This document shows, in pieces, positions 34,038 through 44,213 of a stretch of DNA of 64,000 nucleotides (position 1 is the stretch's first letter; each line of letters opens with the position of its first letter). This stretch comes from Lachnospiraceae bacterium (GTDB taxonomy: Bacteria; Bacillota; Clostridia; Lachnospirales; Lachnospiraceae): positions 62,001 to 126,000 of the forward strand of contig JAFYGB010000069.1 of NCBI GenBank assembly GCA_017543445.1, read 5' to 3'. The notes under the pieces were generated by a model. It did not search any database. It was not told the origin of the DNA and saw only the letters and a list, made by a program, of their open reading frames with translations. The translations under genes and the position numbers were made by a program.

Positions 34038-34066
34038 TGATTTTAGGTGTAAGAAATGCTATACTA
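34038..34066 (+). promoter_or_regulatory. Promoter of the nine-gene transport operon
   Basis: TTGATT (34038-34043) and TATACT (34061-34066), spacer 17. It leaves an unusually long leader of about 450 nt before the first ATG at 34521. Confidence 0.7.
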
Positions 34067-34520
34067 GGAACTAGCGAAGTGGATTTCCCCCAAAATCCAT
34101 AGGATTATTACAAAAAAGGACGAAAATAAAGCCTCTCTTTTTGTGTATATTGCCCAACAAGAACGGGAAAAATCGGGCTGCCGGGGGGAAACCAAATCGA
34201 AAATATGAGTTTTCTTCATGAAAATAGGAATAACCTATCAATTCAAAAGGAGTTGCAAAGCAATAATTGGGCAGAAGCACGCAATAATAGTAATGCGGAT
34301 AAAATGGGTTTGTTGTAATATTATTACATAAATATGTGGAGAGTATCGCCTGTTTTTTGTGCGGTTAGCACAAAGCCAGTAGGCGGGTTTTTGTATGCAT
34401 GACGTTATCTGACGGAATCTACGTGACGGCGCTGTCTCGCGCCGGGTTCTTTGCACGGGATGTTTACAAAAGCCAGAAGTACGCTTTTCCATTGAAATGA
34501 TATACAGAGAGGAGCTTTTT
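34067..34520 (+). promoter_or_regulatory. Long structured leader of the transport operon
   Basis: About 450 bases without a credible gene. It holds a 15-bp perfect palindrome, TGTAATA and TATTACA about one T (34314-34328), and a compound hairpin: outer CGCCT/AGGCG (34347-34385) around inner TTTGTGC/GCACAAA, followed by TTTTT (34388-34392). The latter looks like an attenuator or processing hairpin. I could not match it to a known riboswitch class. Confidence 0.45.
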
Positions 34521-37500
34521 ATGAGAAACAGAAAGCAAAAGCAGTTGATCAAATGGGCGATCATCGGCGTGGTGATCGTAGCCGTTATCGTCTATTTGGC
34601 ATGGCCGAAGAGCATTCCCAACTACGAAAAGAAGTACGCGGATGTGGACATTGAGGCCGAAATTGCGAGACTGAGTAAAGAAGCTGCTGATAAGGCAGCG
34701 GAAACTGAGTCTAAGCGCCCGGATACTTACTCGACATACAAAAACAAGTTGTCAGATAAGAAAGCCGGCACTTCCGTGATCGATGTTGACGTAACGTCAT
34801 TCACGAACGCAAAGGACACCTTGATCGATACGATCGAAGGTTACAAATCCCTCGTTTCAAAAGACGGTGGTACATTTGATTTGGCCTTTGACGTGCCTGA
34901 GGAAGGTTTTTACACCATCTATGTGGAGTACTTCCCTCTCGGCGCACGCGAGAACGATACCTACGAAACCCGCGGTGTCGATCCTGAACGTGCACTGTAT
35001 ATCTATAACGCAGAGAAAGGCGAGTTCGAACTTCCTTTCCGCGGATGTGACGCATTCACATTCACACGCATCTGGACAGACCGTGACGCAGTGAAGAGCG
35101 ATAACCGTGGAAATGAGATCCGTCCGGTTCAGGTGGAAGCACCTCGCTGGGAAAGCATCAGCCTTCACGATTATCAGGGATATGTAACAGAGCCTTATGA
35201 GTTCTATTTCACAAAGGGCGAAAACAAGATCCGCATGAAGGCCACGAACGAGACGATGGCTATCCGCAAGATCGAACTTCGTCCGCTTGAGAAGGCCCCT
35301 ACTTATCAGGAATACCTCGCTGAGAATCCTTCCTCTAAGTTCACGGATAACCCTTCTGGTGAGATCCCTGTGATCCAGGGTGAGGATGCTCAATATCGTT
35401 CTACTCCTTCTCTGTATCGTACATATGACCATGCATCTCCGAACACGGAGCCTTATAGCATCACGAAGACAGTCTTCAACATGATCGGCGGCACGCAGTG
35501 GCGTGTGGCAGGCGACTGGATCGAATGGGAGTTCGAAGCTCCTCAGGACGGCTATTATGAGATCACCATCAAAGGCCGCCAGTACTACAACCGTGGTTAC
35601 GTATCCAACCGTAAGGTCATGATCGATGGAGAGGTACCTTTTGAGGAAGCATCCGTTATTTCCTTCCCGTACTCCTCTGATTGGACCATGAACACGATCG
35701 CTGATGCAGACGGCAATCCTTACAAGTTCGCTCTTGCGAAGGGTAAGCACACCATCCGCCTTGAGGTTACTCTTGGTGAACTCGGTGAGATCCTCCAGAG
35801 CATGTCTGCAACGGTTGACCGTATGAACAATGACTATCGTAAGATCATCGTACTTACCGGTACGGAGCCTGATGTATATCGTGACTACGGTATCGCGACA
35901 GAGTTCCCGGAAGTTATCGCGGACATGAAGCTTGAGTACAAGATCCTCTATAAGACCGTTGATGATCTGGTTAAATACTCCGGTGAGAAGGGAACACAGG
36001 TTGCCTCCACCGAGAACCTTGCGATCACGCTTGAGCGTTTCGCGAAGAAGCCTTCCCGTATTACAAAGGGTCTGGCTGGATTTAAGGAGAGCGTAGCTCA
36101 GCTCGGCACCGATATCCTGACTCTTTCTGAGCAGCAGCTCGATATCGATGCGATCTACATCACTCCGGTAAATGCTGAACTGCCGAAGGTTAAGACCAAC
36201 TTCCTTGCAAGTGCTATGCACGAGCTTCGCAGCTTCGCAGCTTCCTTTACCATCGATTACAATTCACTTGGTGATACTTACAGCTCGAATGACGATCCGG
36301 TCAATGTATGGATCCTGACTGGTCGTGACCAGAGCCAGGTGCTGAAGAGCCTCATCGATGATGACTTCACACCGAACCACAATATCAACGTTAACCTTAA
36401 GCTCGTTACATCTGCGGCGCTGATGCCCGCGGTAGTAGCAGGTAACGGTCCGGATATCGTTCTTACCACCGCCCAGGGCGACCCCGTCAACTACGCGATC
36501 CGTGGTGCGGCATACAACCTTGCGAACTTCGACGATCTGGAAGAAGTAACACAGCACTATTACGAGAGCGCATTACTTCCGTATAGATATGACACAGAAG
36601 ATGAAGACGGAACCATTCACCCCGGATTGTACGCGATCCCCGAGACGCAGTACTACAACGTAATGTTCTACCGTACCGACGTTATGGAAGAGCTGGGTCT
36701 GAAGGCTCCGGAGACGTGGGACGAGCTCATCGCGATGCTCCCTGCGATCCAGAGTAAGAACCTGAACGTAGCTATCCCGTCCGTTGAGCGTATGATCGGC
36801 GGTGTTATGAACCCCGACCTTTCTTCCTTCTTCGCTATGCTTTATCAGCACGGCGGCGTTCTGTACGATGAAAAACACACCAAGGTTCTCTTGGATGAGC
36901 AGACAGCGGTTGAAGCATTTGAAATGTACACCAAGTTCTTCACCCACTATAAGACACCTAGAAGCTACGACTTCTCGAACCGTTTCCGTTCCGGTGAGAT
37001 CCCGATCGGTATGGCAGACTACAACACATACAACACTCTGGCTGTATTTGCACCTGAGATCCGTGGTTTGTGGAAATTCGGTCTGGTACCCGGAACCGTT
37101 CAGGAGAACGGAACCGTCGATCACTCGACCGGTTGCTGGGGCCAGTGCTCCATGATGCTTTCCAGCGTTAAGGATCCTGATAAGGCTTGGGAGTTCCTGA
37201 AGTGGTGGGCAGATCCTGATACACAGGTACGCTTCGGGCGTGAACTCGAGGCAGTTATGGGTGATGCTGCTCGTTATGCGACAGCGAATAAGACCGCATT
37301 CCCGAAACTCGGTTGGAAGAGCGAAGAGCGTGATACCCTCATGGCTCAGTGGGAATGGGTTAAGTGTAATCCGGAAGTTCCCGGTGGTTACTACACATCC
37401 CGTCACATCACCAATGCCGTTCGTGCGGTTGTAAACAGAAATGATGATGCACGAGAGACATTGCTTGACTATACGCGTGACATCAACGATGAGATCGCGA

Positions 37501-37550
37501 AGAAACGTAAAGAATTCGGCCTTGATACCGGAAAGGAAGGAGGTAAATAA
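34521..37550 (+). CDS. Large membrane-anchored solute-binding protein with carbohydrate-binding-like N-terminal domains
   Basis: A 1009-residue protein. An uncleaved-looking N-terminal helix (about 11-29) is followed by two beta-sandwich regions (about 90-265 and 280-440); the motifs DVPEEGFYTIYVEYFP and EAPQDGYYEITIKGRQYY, each with a DG/EGYY turn, resemble CBM6/GBD-type folds. Residues about 600-990 are an extracellular solute-binding protein of the family 1 type (NINVNLKLVTSAALMPAVVAGNGPDIV; GLYAIPETQYYNVMFYRTDV quoted by part). It has no lipobox, so it is held by the helix. First gene of the operon; its stop abuts the next ATG. About twice the usual length for the family. Confidence 0.85.
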   Translation: MRNRKQKQLIKWAIIGVVIVAVIVYLAWPKSIPNYEKKYADVDIEAEIARLSKEAADKAAETESKRPDTYSTYKNKLSDKKAGTSVIDVDVTSFTNAKDTLIDTIEGYKSLVSKDGGTFDLAFDVPEEGFYTIYVEYFPLGARENDTYETRGVDPERALYIYNAEKGEFELPFRGCDAFTFTRIWTDRDAVKSDNRGNEIRPVQVEAPRWESISLHDYQGYVTEPYEFYFTKGENKIRMKATNETMAIRKIELRPLEKAPTYQEYLAENPSSKFTDNPSGEIPVIQGEDAQYRSTPSLYRTYDHASPNTEPYSITKTVFNMIGGTQWRVAGDWIEWEFEAPQDGYYEITIKGRQYYNRGYVSNRKVMIDGEVPFEEASVISFPYSSDWTMNTIADADGNPYKFALAKGKHTIRLEVTLGELGEILQSMSATVDRMNNDYRKIIVLTGTEPDVYRDYGIATEFPEVIADMKLEYKILYKTVDDLVKYSGEKGTQVASTENLAITLERFAKKPSRITKGLAGFKESVAQLGTDILTLSEQQLDIDAIYITPVNAELPKVKTNFLASAMHELRSFAASFTIDYNSLGDTYSSNDDPVNVWILTGRDQSQVLKSLIDDDFTPNHNINVNLKLVTSAALMPAVVAGNGPDIVLTTAQGDPVNYAIRGAAYNLANFDDLEEVTQHYYESALLPYRYDTEDEDGTIHPGLYAIPETQYYNVMFYRTDVMEELGLKAPETWDELIAMLPAIQSKNLNVAIPSVERMIGGVMNPDLSSFFAMLYQHGGVLYDEKHTKVLLDEQTAVEAFEMYTKFFTHYKTPRSYDFSNRFRSGEIPIGMADYNTYNTLAVFAPEIRGLWKFGLVPGTVQENGTVDHSTGCWGQCSMMLSSVKDPDKAWEFLKWWADPDTQVRFGRELEAVMGDAARYATANKTAFPKLGWKSEERDTLMAQWEWVKCNPEVPGGYYTSRHITNAVRAVVNRNDDARETLLDYTRDINDEIAKKRKEFGLDTGKEGGK

Positions 37551-38483
37551 ATGAGTTTCGCCGGCTATAAGAAAAAGAAAATCAACCAGTTGAAATGGAC
37601 AGTAAAAGATGCCAAGAAACACAAGACATTGTATCTCTTCCTGCTTCCGTATTTCACGGTATTCACTTTATTTACCGTTGCACCGGTCGTTGTATCCCTG
37701 ATCCTGAGTTTCACATACTACAACGTATTCGAATCTCCTCGTTTCCACGGATTGACCAACTACATCAACTTGCTGCTTGCAGATGATATTTTCCTGACTG
37801 CAGTTAAAAATACATTCTTGCTCGCAGTTATCACGGGCCCGATCGGATACCTTGCATCCTTCATGTTTGCATGGTTCATCCACGAGCTTCCCAGATATGT
37901 CCGCGCAGTTGCCGTTTTGGTATTCTACGCACCTTCGATCGCAGGTGGCGCATTCATTATTTGGTCCCTCATCTTCAGCGGTGATAGTAAGGGTTACCTA
38001 AACGCCATGCTCGTCGAAACCGGCATCATGAGCGGCCCGGTCCTGTGGCTTACCGATACTCGGTACATGATGCCTGTAGTCATCATCGTAGTACTTTGGA
38101 TGTCCCTGGGTGCCGGCTTCCTTTCATTCGTTGCCGGTCTTCAGACAGTCGATGCAGCTCAGTACGAAGCTGGATACGTTGACGGTATCAAAAACCGTTG
38201 GCAGGAGCTTTGGTTCATCACTCTCCCGAACATGAAGGGCATGTTGATGTTCGGTGCCGTTATGGCGATCACTCAGTCCTTCGGTGTCGGCGATGTTACC
38301 CAGCAGCTCTGTGGTATGCCTAGTACCGACTACGCCGTACATACGGCCGTAAACCACCTGGTCGACTATGGTACACTTCGATTTGAGATGGGTTATGCAT
38401 CCGCGATCGCTACGATCCTGTTCCTGTCGATGTTCTTATGTAATAAAGCTGTACAGTCTCTGCTCCGCAGAGTCGGACAGTAG
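37551..38483 (+). CDS. Sugar ABC transporter permease (MalF/UgpA type)
   Basis: A 310-residue permease with six helices, starting directly after the solute-binding protein stop; its AAGGAGG site lies inside that gene's end. The EAA loop that docks the ATPase is YEAGYVDGIKNRWQELWFITLP (given as YEAGYVDG and LWFITLP, about residues 203-224). Similar to permeases for oligosaccharides of the CUT1 class. It should pair with the permease at 38502. No ATPase gene is in the operon, so a shared MsmK-like ATPase elsewhere is implied. Confidence 0.92.
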   Translation: MSFAGYKKKKINQLKWTVKDAKKHKTLYLFLLPYFTVFTLFTVAPVVVSLILSFTYYNVFESPRFHGLTNYINLLLADDIFLTAVKNTFLLAVITGPIGYLASFMFAWFIHELPRYVRAVAVLVFYAPSIAGGAFIIWSLIFSGDSKGYLNAMLVETGIMSGPVLWLTDTRYMMPVVIIVVLWMSLGAGFLSFVAGLQTVDAAQYEAGYVDGIKNRWQELWFITLPNMKGMLMFGAVMAITQSFGVGDVTQQLCGMPSTDYAVHTAVNHLVDYGTLRFEMGYASAIATILFLSMFLCNKAVQSLLRRVGQ

Positions 38484-38501
38484 GAAGGAGGATCGTAAAT
38501 C

Positions 38502-39389
38502 ATGGCTACTGCTAAAACAAAAGTCAGAAAGGGACGTATTCGTGAAGGGCGTAAGCCCAACCGTTCCATCGGTGGCGATATTTTCGTATACTTCGTCCTG
38601 ATCCTCTTCGGTGCATTCTTCGTATTCCCGTTGATCTATGCGATCAACAACTCGTTGAAACCGTTAAATGAGATCTTCATGTATCCGCCGAAGTTGTTCG
38701 TACAGAACCCTACGATGGATAACTTCTCAGACCTGTTCCTCTTGATGGGGCAGTCTTGGGTACCGTTTTCCAGATATATCTTCAATACGGTATTCATGAC
38801 ACTCTTAGGTACCGTCGGACATATCCTTTTCGCATCCATGGGTGCATATGCATTGTCCAAGTATCGCTTCCCCGGAAGCAGATTTCTGTTCAACTTGGTT
38901 GTTACGACCCTTATGTTCTCGACATACGTAACTGCCATCCCGAATTTCATTATCCTCAGTAAATTACACATGATCGATACTCCGTTCGCGATCATCATCC
39001 CGGCTTGGGGTTCTTCCATCGGCTTCTTCCTTATTAAGCAGTTCATGGATACCGTTCCGGATACCTTGATCGAAGCAGCGAAGATCGACGGTGCAAAAGA
39101 ATGGCGTATCTACTGGCGTATCGTTATGCCGATCATTCGTCCGGCATGGCTCACCGCTATGATCTTCTCCATTCAGGCGCTCTGGAACAACGGCGGCGGC
39201 GCATTCATCTACGCCGAGGAACTGAAAGGTCTTCCTGCCGCACTCGGCCAGATCACGGCCGGCGGTGTTGCCAGACAGGGTGCAGGTAATGCAGCAACGG
39301 TTATCATGATGCTCGTTCCGATCTTTGCCTTCATTTTGACACAGAGTAACATCATCGAAACGATGGCAAGTTCCGGTATTAAAGACTAA
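38502..39389 (+). CDS. Sugar ABC transporter permease (MalG/UgpE type)
   Basis: A 295-residue permease with six helices. The EAA loop reads IEAAKIDGAKEWRIYWRIVMP (about residues 187-206; core EAAKIDGA). AAGGAGG lies 13 bases before the ATG. It completes the first transporter of the operon with the permease at 37551 and the solute-binding protein at 34521. An N-terminal Lys/Arg-rich segment precedes the first helix. Confidence 0.92.
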   Translation: MATAKTKVRKGRIREGRKPNRSIGGDIFVYFVLILFGAFFVFPLIYAINNSLKPLNEIFMYPPKLFVQNPTMDNFSDLFLLMGQSWVPFSRYIFNTVFMTLLGTVGHILFASMGAYALSKYRFPGSRFLFNLVVTTLMFSTYVTAIPNFIILSKLHMIDTPFAIIIPAWGSSIGFFLIKQFMDTVPDTLIEAAKIDGAKEWRIYWRIVMPIIRPAWLTAMIFSIQALWNNGGGAFIYAEELKGLPAALGQITAGGVARQGAGNAATVIMMLVPIFAFILTQSNIIETMASSGIKD

Positions 39390-39403
39390 AGGGGGTGCAG
39401 AGA

Positions 39404-40939
39404 ATGAGAAAAATAAAGAAATTTGGTTCTCTTCTCGCAGCTACTGCGATCGCGGTGAGCGGTATCTTCTCGTTCCCGTCCGCTGCAGTATATGCAGATG
39501 ATGCATCCACGACTTACAGTTACACATATGATATCTGGGGTGATGTTCAGAGTTCTCCGGATGCATATCGTGCAACCAAACATATCAGTGGTGATATGTT
39601 CGAATTTGAAGACGCAGAAGGCAAGACGGTTGCGAAGAACTTCGTAGAGCCTCAGGGCCAGTTCATTCGCGGAAATCACATCTTTGTATGTGACACCGGC
39701 AACAACCGTATCGTTGAGATCGCTTACGATGGTAAGGAATACAAGGGTGTTCGCCAGATCACAGAGTTTACGGATAAGAATGGTGAGGCCCTGACGTTGA
39801 ACAAACCGTACGATATCTACGTTACGGAAAACTACGAAATGATCATCTCGGATTACGGCAACGAACGTGTTCTTCACGTTGATAAGGATTGTAACGTGAT
39901 CAAGATCATGACAACACCGGCAGTTACACCGTTTAATGATCCTGTAGATGCCAGAGTGTTCCAGCCCCAGAAGCTGATCATGGATACGGCAGGACGTATC
40001 TATGTACAGGCGGAGAAGATCAACAAAGGTCTTCTGGAATTTGATACGCGCGGTGAGTTCACACAGTACGTTGGTGCAAGCCCTGTAAAATTCAATATGG
40101 TCGATTACATCTGGCGTTTCTTCATGACAGAGAAGCAGATCGAAGCACAGCCCAGATTCGTACCTACCGAGTATAACAACGTAGCGATCGATAGCGAAGG
40201 CTTCATGTATGTAACGATGTCCGTTTACGATGATAACGATTTCCTTACTGCAAATCCTGTTCGTCGTTTGAACAGCACAGGTTCGGATATCTTGGTTCGT
40301 AATGGTAACGATCCGCCTTGCGGCGACCTGAAGTGGGATAATGCCGGTGGTTATAACGGACCTTCCCGTTTCTACGATGTAGTAACTTTTGACAACAACT
40401 CATATTGCACGATCGACCAGACGCGTGGACGTATCTTTGCATACGACTTCCAGGGTAACCTGTTGTATGCGTTCGGCGGTATCGGTAACCGTCTCGGTTA
40501 CTTCCGTAAGCCGGTAGCGATCGACCGTATGGGTGACAGCTTATTTGTACTGGATGGCCAGTATTCCAACATCACTGTATTCGAGCTCACTGAGTTCGGT
40601 ACCTTGATCAACAAAGCTCTTCGTGAGTACCAGAATGCGGATTACGATAAGTCCGCTGAGTATTGGAACGATGTTCTTCGTCTGAATGGTAACTACGACC
40701 TGGCTTACATCGGTGTTGGACGTGCACTTCTCCGTCAGGATAAGTTCGCAGAGGCCATGGAATATTTCAAGGCTAAGCGTGATCGCAGAAACTACTCAAA
40801 GGCATTTGAGCAGTATCGTAAAGAGCAGATCGAAGATCATATCGGCGATTTCGTAAAAGCATTGATCGTTATTCTCGTCGGTATTTGGTTGATCAAGAAA
40901 GTACGTAAAATTCAAAAGGAGGTTAGAGAATGCGATTAA
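39404..40939 (+). CDS. Exported NHL-repeat protein with C-terminal TPR-like segment and membrane anchor
   Basis: A 511-residue protein. A signal peptide (about 1-32, ending VYADD) is followed by a beta-propeller of NHL-type repeats (about 80-410): FVCDTGNNRIVEIAYDG, ISDYGNERVLHVDKD and FVLDGQYSNITVFEL are three of the blades. Residues about 415-470 form TPR-like helices (YDKSAEYWNDVLRLNGNYDL, LLRQDKFAEAMEYFK). A C-terminal helix (about 485-503) anchors it, leaving a short basic tail. The propeller would face outwards and may bind partner proteins or glycans. Its stop lies 10 bases inside the next gene. Confidence 0.85.
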   Translation: MRKIKKFGSLLAATAIAVSGIFSFPSAAVYADDASTTYSYTYDIWGDVQSSPDAYRATKHISGDMFEFEDAEGKTVAKNFVEPQGQFIRGNHIFVCDTGNNRIVEIAYDGKEYKGVRQITEFTDKNGEALTLNKPYDIYVTENYEMIISDYGNERVLHVDKDCNVIKIMTTPAVTPFNDPVDARVFQPQKLIMDTAGRIYVQAEKINKGLLEFDTRGEFTQYVGASPVKFNMVDYIWRFFMTEKQIEAQPRFVPTEYNNVAIDSEGFMYVTMSVYDDNDFLTANPVRRLNSTGSDILVRNGNDPPCGDLKWDNAGGYNGPSRFYDVVTFDNNSYCTIDQTRGRIFAYDFQGNLLYAFGGIGNRLGYFRKPVAIDRMGDSLFVLDGQYSNITVFELTEFGTLINKALREYQNADYDKSAEYWNDVLRLNGNYDLAYIGVGRALLRQDKFAEAMEYFKAKRDRRNYSKAFEQYRKEQIEDHIGDFVKALIVILVGIWLIKKVRKIQKEVRECD

Positions 40940-41607
40940 AGAAAATCAAGCTTTCGTCGTTTATCAGCAAAGAATGGCTGAGTCACTTCGGCAAAACGCT
41001 TAAGTATTCCTTATATGTTATCTTTCATCCTTTTGATGGGTTCTGGGATCTGACGCATGAAAAGAGAGGATCCGTCGGAGCGGCAAACTTCCTGGTTTTC
41101 CTGTTCCTGATGCTCAACATTCTGAAGCTGCAGTTCACCAGTTTCCTGGTTCGTAACATCAACCTGAACCGAATCAACATGTGGGTCGAGATCGCGTCCG
41201 TAATCGCGCCTATCCTGCTGTGGTGTGTTTCCAACTGGAGTTTCACCACTCTCATGGATGGTAAAGGACGACTGAAGGAAGTTTACATGGGAACGGCATA
41301 TGCGCTGACTCCTATGATCATCATCGGATATCCGAACATGATCCTCAGTAACTTCCTTACGATCGAGGAAATCACCTTCTACACTTTCTTCGATACACTG
41401 GGAATGATCTGGTTCGTTGCTTTGGTATTGGCAGCGATGATGATGATCCACGATTACTCATTGACCAAGACGGTTTTCTCCAGTATCCTGACGATCGTCG
41501 GAATGGCAGTTATCGTATTCATTCTGGTTGTATTCTTCAGCTTGATCAGTGATGGTATCGCATACTTTGTTTCCATTTATCAGGAAATTCAGTTCCGGTT
41601 CTATTAA
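40930..41607 (+). CDS. Yip1-domain membrane protein
   Basis: A 225-residue membrane protein with about five helices. The N-terminus FHPFDGFWDLTHEKRGSV (about 34-51) is the hallmark of bacterial Yip1-family proteins, and LWCVSNWSFTTLMDGKGRLKE (core NWSFTTLMDGKG) is the second conserved block. It overlaps the NHL gene by 10 bases, indicating coupled translation. Function in bacteria is unknown. Constant presence among transporter genes suggests a role in assembly or regulation of the complex. Confidence 0.8.
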   Translation: MRLKKIKLSSFISKEWLSHFGKTLKYSLYVIFHPFDGFWDLTHEKRGSVGAANFLVFLFLMLNILKLQFTSFLVRNINLNRINMWVEIASVIAPILLWCVSNWSFTTLMDGKGRLKEVYMGTAYALTPMIIIGYPNMILSNFLTIEEITFYTFFDTLGMIWFVALVLAAMMMIHDYSLTKTVFSSILTIVGMAVIVFILVVFFSLISDGIAYFVSIYQEIQFRFY

Positions 41608-41640
41608 AACGTAGATTGTGAGAAAGGAGGACTTGATCCA

Positions 41641-44211
41641 ATGAAAAAACTCATCAAGCGCGCGGGCGTGTTATTACTTTCCGCGACGATGATGTTTGGA
41701 GTCACGGCATGTGAGAAGGGTAAAGAAGAACTCGAGCGTGTTATGTATGAACATATTGGCCCGGGCGAAGGCGAAACCGAAGAGCCGATCGTGATCTCCA
41801 ATGAATATCTGGAATTAACATTCGATCCGGCCACAACTGCGTTTGATATCTTAGATAAAAGCACAGGTAAAAAATGGCACTCATGTGCCGTTGATCCGGA
41901 CAGTGATACTGTAGCTACTGCGGATTTCAAGAAGACCATGGCATCCCAGGTCGTAATTGAATTCAGTTCCATCCAGGGTGATACAAAGCCCTATAACACA
42001 CAGAAGCATAGTGTTGATAACGGCTATTACGATTTCGAATACGACAGTAATTCGATCACCGTTCACTATACGATCGGTGAACTTTCGAAGACATTCTTTA
42101 TTCCTCTCGTAGCAAACGAGGAGGAGATGCAGGAATTTTTCGACCAGCTCTCTTCAAAGGATCAGCGTACTGTTAAGAACGTATATCGCCTTTACGATAT
42201 CAACAAACTGCAGAAAAAAGACAACAAAGAAGAACTTTTGGAGAAGTATCCGAAACTGGCAGAAGAGAAACTTTACATCCTTCGTGATGGCCAGCCGAAC
42301 TACTTGCTCCAGGAAGTAGAAGACCTGCTTAAGGAACTCGGCTTCACCGAGGAGAAATACAGAGAGCAGGCTGCGGAGTATAATATCTCCGTTGACAGCG
42401 GCGATAAGCCCACTTTCAACGTGACCATTAAGTACACACTCGATGGTGACACACTTTTGGCTGAAGTACCGATGAGCGGACTTCGTTATTCGAGCGATAA
42501 CCCGATCACACGTTTGAAGATCCTGCCTTATTTCGGATGTGGTTCTTCGAAGGACGAAGGTTATCTGTTCGTTCCGGATGGTCCCGGTTCTTTGATTAAC
42601 TTCAACAACAATAAGACCCAGCAGATCCTGTATTACTCTTATATGTACGGTTGGGATGTCGCACAGACTCGTACCTCCGTCGTAAATGATAACCAGTGTC
42701 ATATGCCGGTGTTCGGTATCAGCAATAACGGCAGCTCGTTTATCTGCGCATTAGAGGACGGCGTTCCTTATGCAGCGATCGAGGCCGATATCGCAGGACG
42801 TGTTACTAACACAAGAAACTATGTATGTGCGAACTACCAGATCTGTCACAGTGAGAAACTGGATGTACAGGGTAAGGTCAGCGGTAACATGTACATGTAT
42901 GAGGACTCGCTTCCTCAGGACGAAGTGATCCGCCAGCGTTACATCTTCTGTGATGACGATGGATACGTAGAGATGGCGAAGAACTATCGTGAATATCTTC
43001 AGGATAAGTACCCCGAGTACATGAAGAAGATGGAAACTTCGACGGTTCCGATGACAGTCGACATCCTCGGCTCCATCGAGATCCTGAAGCAGATCGCTGG
43101 TATTCCTACAAATACACCGCAGGCATTGACCACGTATAAAGAAGCTGCTGCACTCATCGCAGATATGGCAGATGAGAATAAGTGGAAAGACATTAACGTG
43201 CGTTACCTCGGATGGTTCAACGGTGGCGTTCTGAATGCCGCAGCAACCGATATCCGGTTGATCGGCGCACTGGGTGGTAAGAGCAGCCTGAAGAAGGTTG
43301 TCTCTACAGCTCAGGAAAAGGGCTTTGACATCTACCTGGATGGTGAAGTTCAGTTCGTTTACGGAAACAAGTTGTTCGATGGTTACAGCCGTAACAGTGA
43401 TACCGCGAAACTTGTAAACCGTGAGTATGTTAAGCTTTACGATTTCTCACCGGTTTGGTTCGGTCAGTTGAAAGACAGAGATTACTACTGGCTTGCAAGA
43501 CCTACCGTTACCGTTAAGATGATGGATAACATCAGTGAGTATGCAAGCAAACTTGGAACCAACAATTATTCCTTCGGAAGCATCGGTAACAAGTTGGGCG
43601 CAGACTACAACGTTAAGCATCCGGTATCTCGTAATGAGACACTGAACATGGAGGCCGCTAAGGTCAAAGAACTCGTAGACGGCGGTTCGAAGGTTCTGGT
43701 AGACGGCGGTAACTTCATGCCTTCCATTTACGCGAATGTTCTTGTGAATGTTCCCGTTCAGAGCCAGAAGATGAGCATTCTGGATGCACAGGTACCTTTC
43801 TATGGAATGGTATTCCATGGCAGCAAACAAATTATGGGTAAGGCTATCAACCTTGCTTCGGATTATTCCAACAATCTCCTTGCTTCCATCGAAAATGGAT
43901 GCGGTCTTTACTTCGTATTCATGGATGAGTCCACAGTAACGCTTCAGGAAACCTACTTTACGCAGTATTATGGAGCGGATTACAGCAAGTGGAAGAAGGA
44001 AGCATCTGAGCTGTATCGTAAGATCCAGATCGATCTCGGTTCTACCTATAACCAGTATATCGTAGACCATAAGATCGTGAAGGAAGGCGTAAAATACATC
44101 GAGTATGAAGATGGAACCCGTGTTTACTTAAACTACAATTCGTATGACGAGACGGCAGACGGTATCATGGTTCCGGCGAACAGCTTCAAAGTAACGAAAG
44201 GAGGTAACTAA
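41641..44211 (+). CDS. DUF5696 lipoprotein, glycoside-hydrolase-like
   Basis: An 856-residue lipoprotein with lipobox GVTAC (Cys24). The next 300 residues are beta-rich (LELTFDPATTAFDILDKSTG, then a DPDSDT turn), typical of an N-terminal beta-sandwich. From about 420 onwards there is a probable barrel domain (VRYLGWFNGGVLN, IYLDGEVQFVYG, GGNFMPSIYANVLVNVP, YGMVFHGSKQIMGKAINLA). The order of strands resembles GH101/GH-like enzymes. Assignment to DUF5696 rests on recalled similarity and on the operon context. A catalytic pair cannot be fixed; Asp/Glu in IYLDGEVQ are candidates. AAGGAGG precedes the ATG. Confidence 0.75.
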   Translation: MKKLIKRAGVLLLSATMMFGVTACEKGKEELERVMYEHIGPGEGETEEPIVISNEYLELTFDPATTAFDILDKSTGKKWHSCAVDPDSDTVATADFKKTMASQVVIEFSSIQGDTKPYNTQKHSVDNGYYDFEYDSNSITVHYTIGELSKTFFIPLVANEEEMQEFFDQLSSKDQRTVKNVYRLYDINKLQKKDNKEELLEKYPKLAEEKLYILRDGQPNYLLQEVEDLLKELGFTEEKYREQAAEYNISVDSGDKPTFNVTIKYTLDGDTLLAEVPMSGLRYSSDNPITRLKILPYFGCGSSKDEGYLFVPDGPGSLINFNNNKTQQILYYSYMYGWDVAQTRTSVVNDNQCHMPVFGISNNGSSFICALEDGVPYAAIEADIAGRVTNTRNYVCANYQICHSEKLDVQGKVSGNMYMYEDSLPQDEVIRQRYIFCDDDGYVEMAKNYREYLQDKYPEYMKKMETSTVPMTVDILGSIEILKQIAGIPTNTPQALTTYKEAAALIADMADENKWKDINVRYLGWFNGGVLNAAATDIRLIGALGGKSSLKKVVSTAQEKGFDIYLDGEVQFVYGNKLFDGYSRNSDTAKLVNREYVKLYDFSPVWFGQLKDRDYYWLARPTVTVKMMDNISEYASKLGTNNYSFGSIGNKLGADYNVKHPVSRNETLNMEAAKVKELVDGGSKVLVDGGNFMPSIYANVLVNVPVQSQKMSILDAQVPFYGMVFHGSKQIMGKAINLASDYSNNLLASIENGCGLYFVFMDESTVTLQETYFTQYYGADYSKWKKEASELYRKIQIDLGSTYNQYIVDHKIVKEGVKYIEYEDGTRVYLNYNSYDETADGIMVPANSFKVTKGGN

Positions 44212-44213
44212 GG

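Noticed and set aside
34347..34392. c-di-GMP-I riboswitch (AAAGCC and GGC pieces noticed)
   Set aside because: The conserved GCAAACC-type and tetraloop-receptor parts are missing and the order does not fit.
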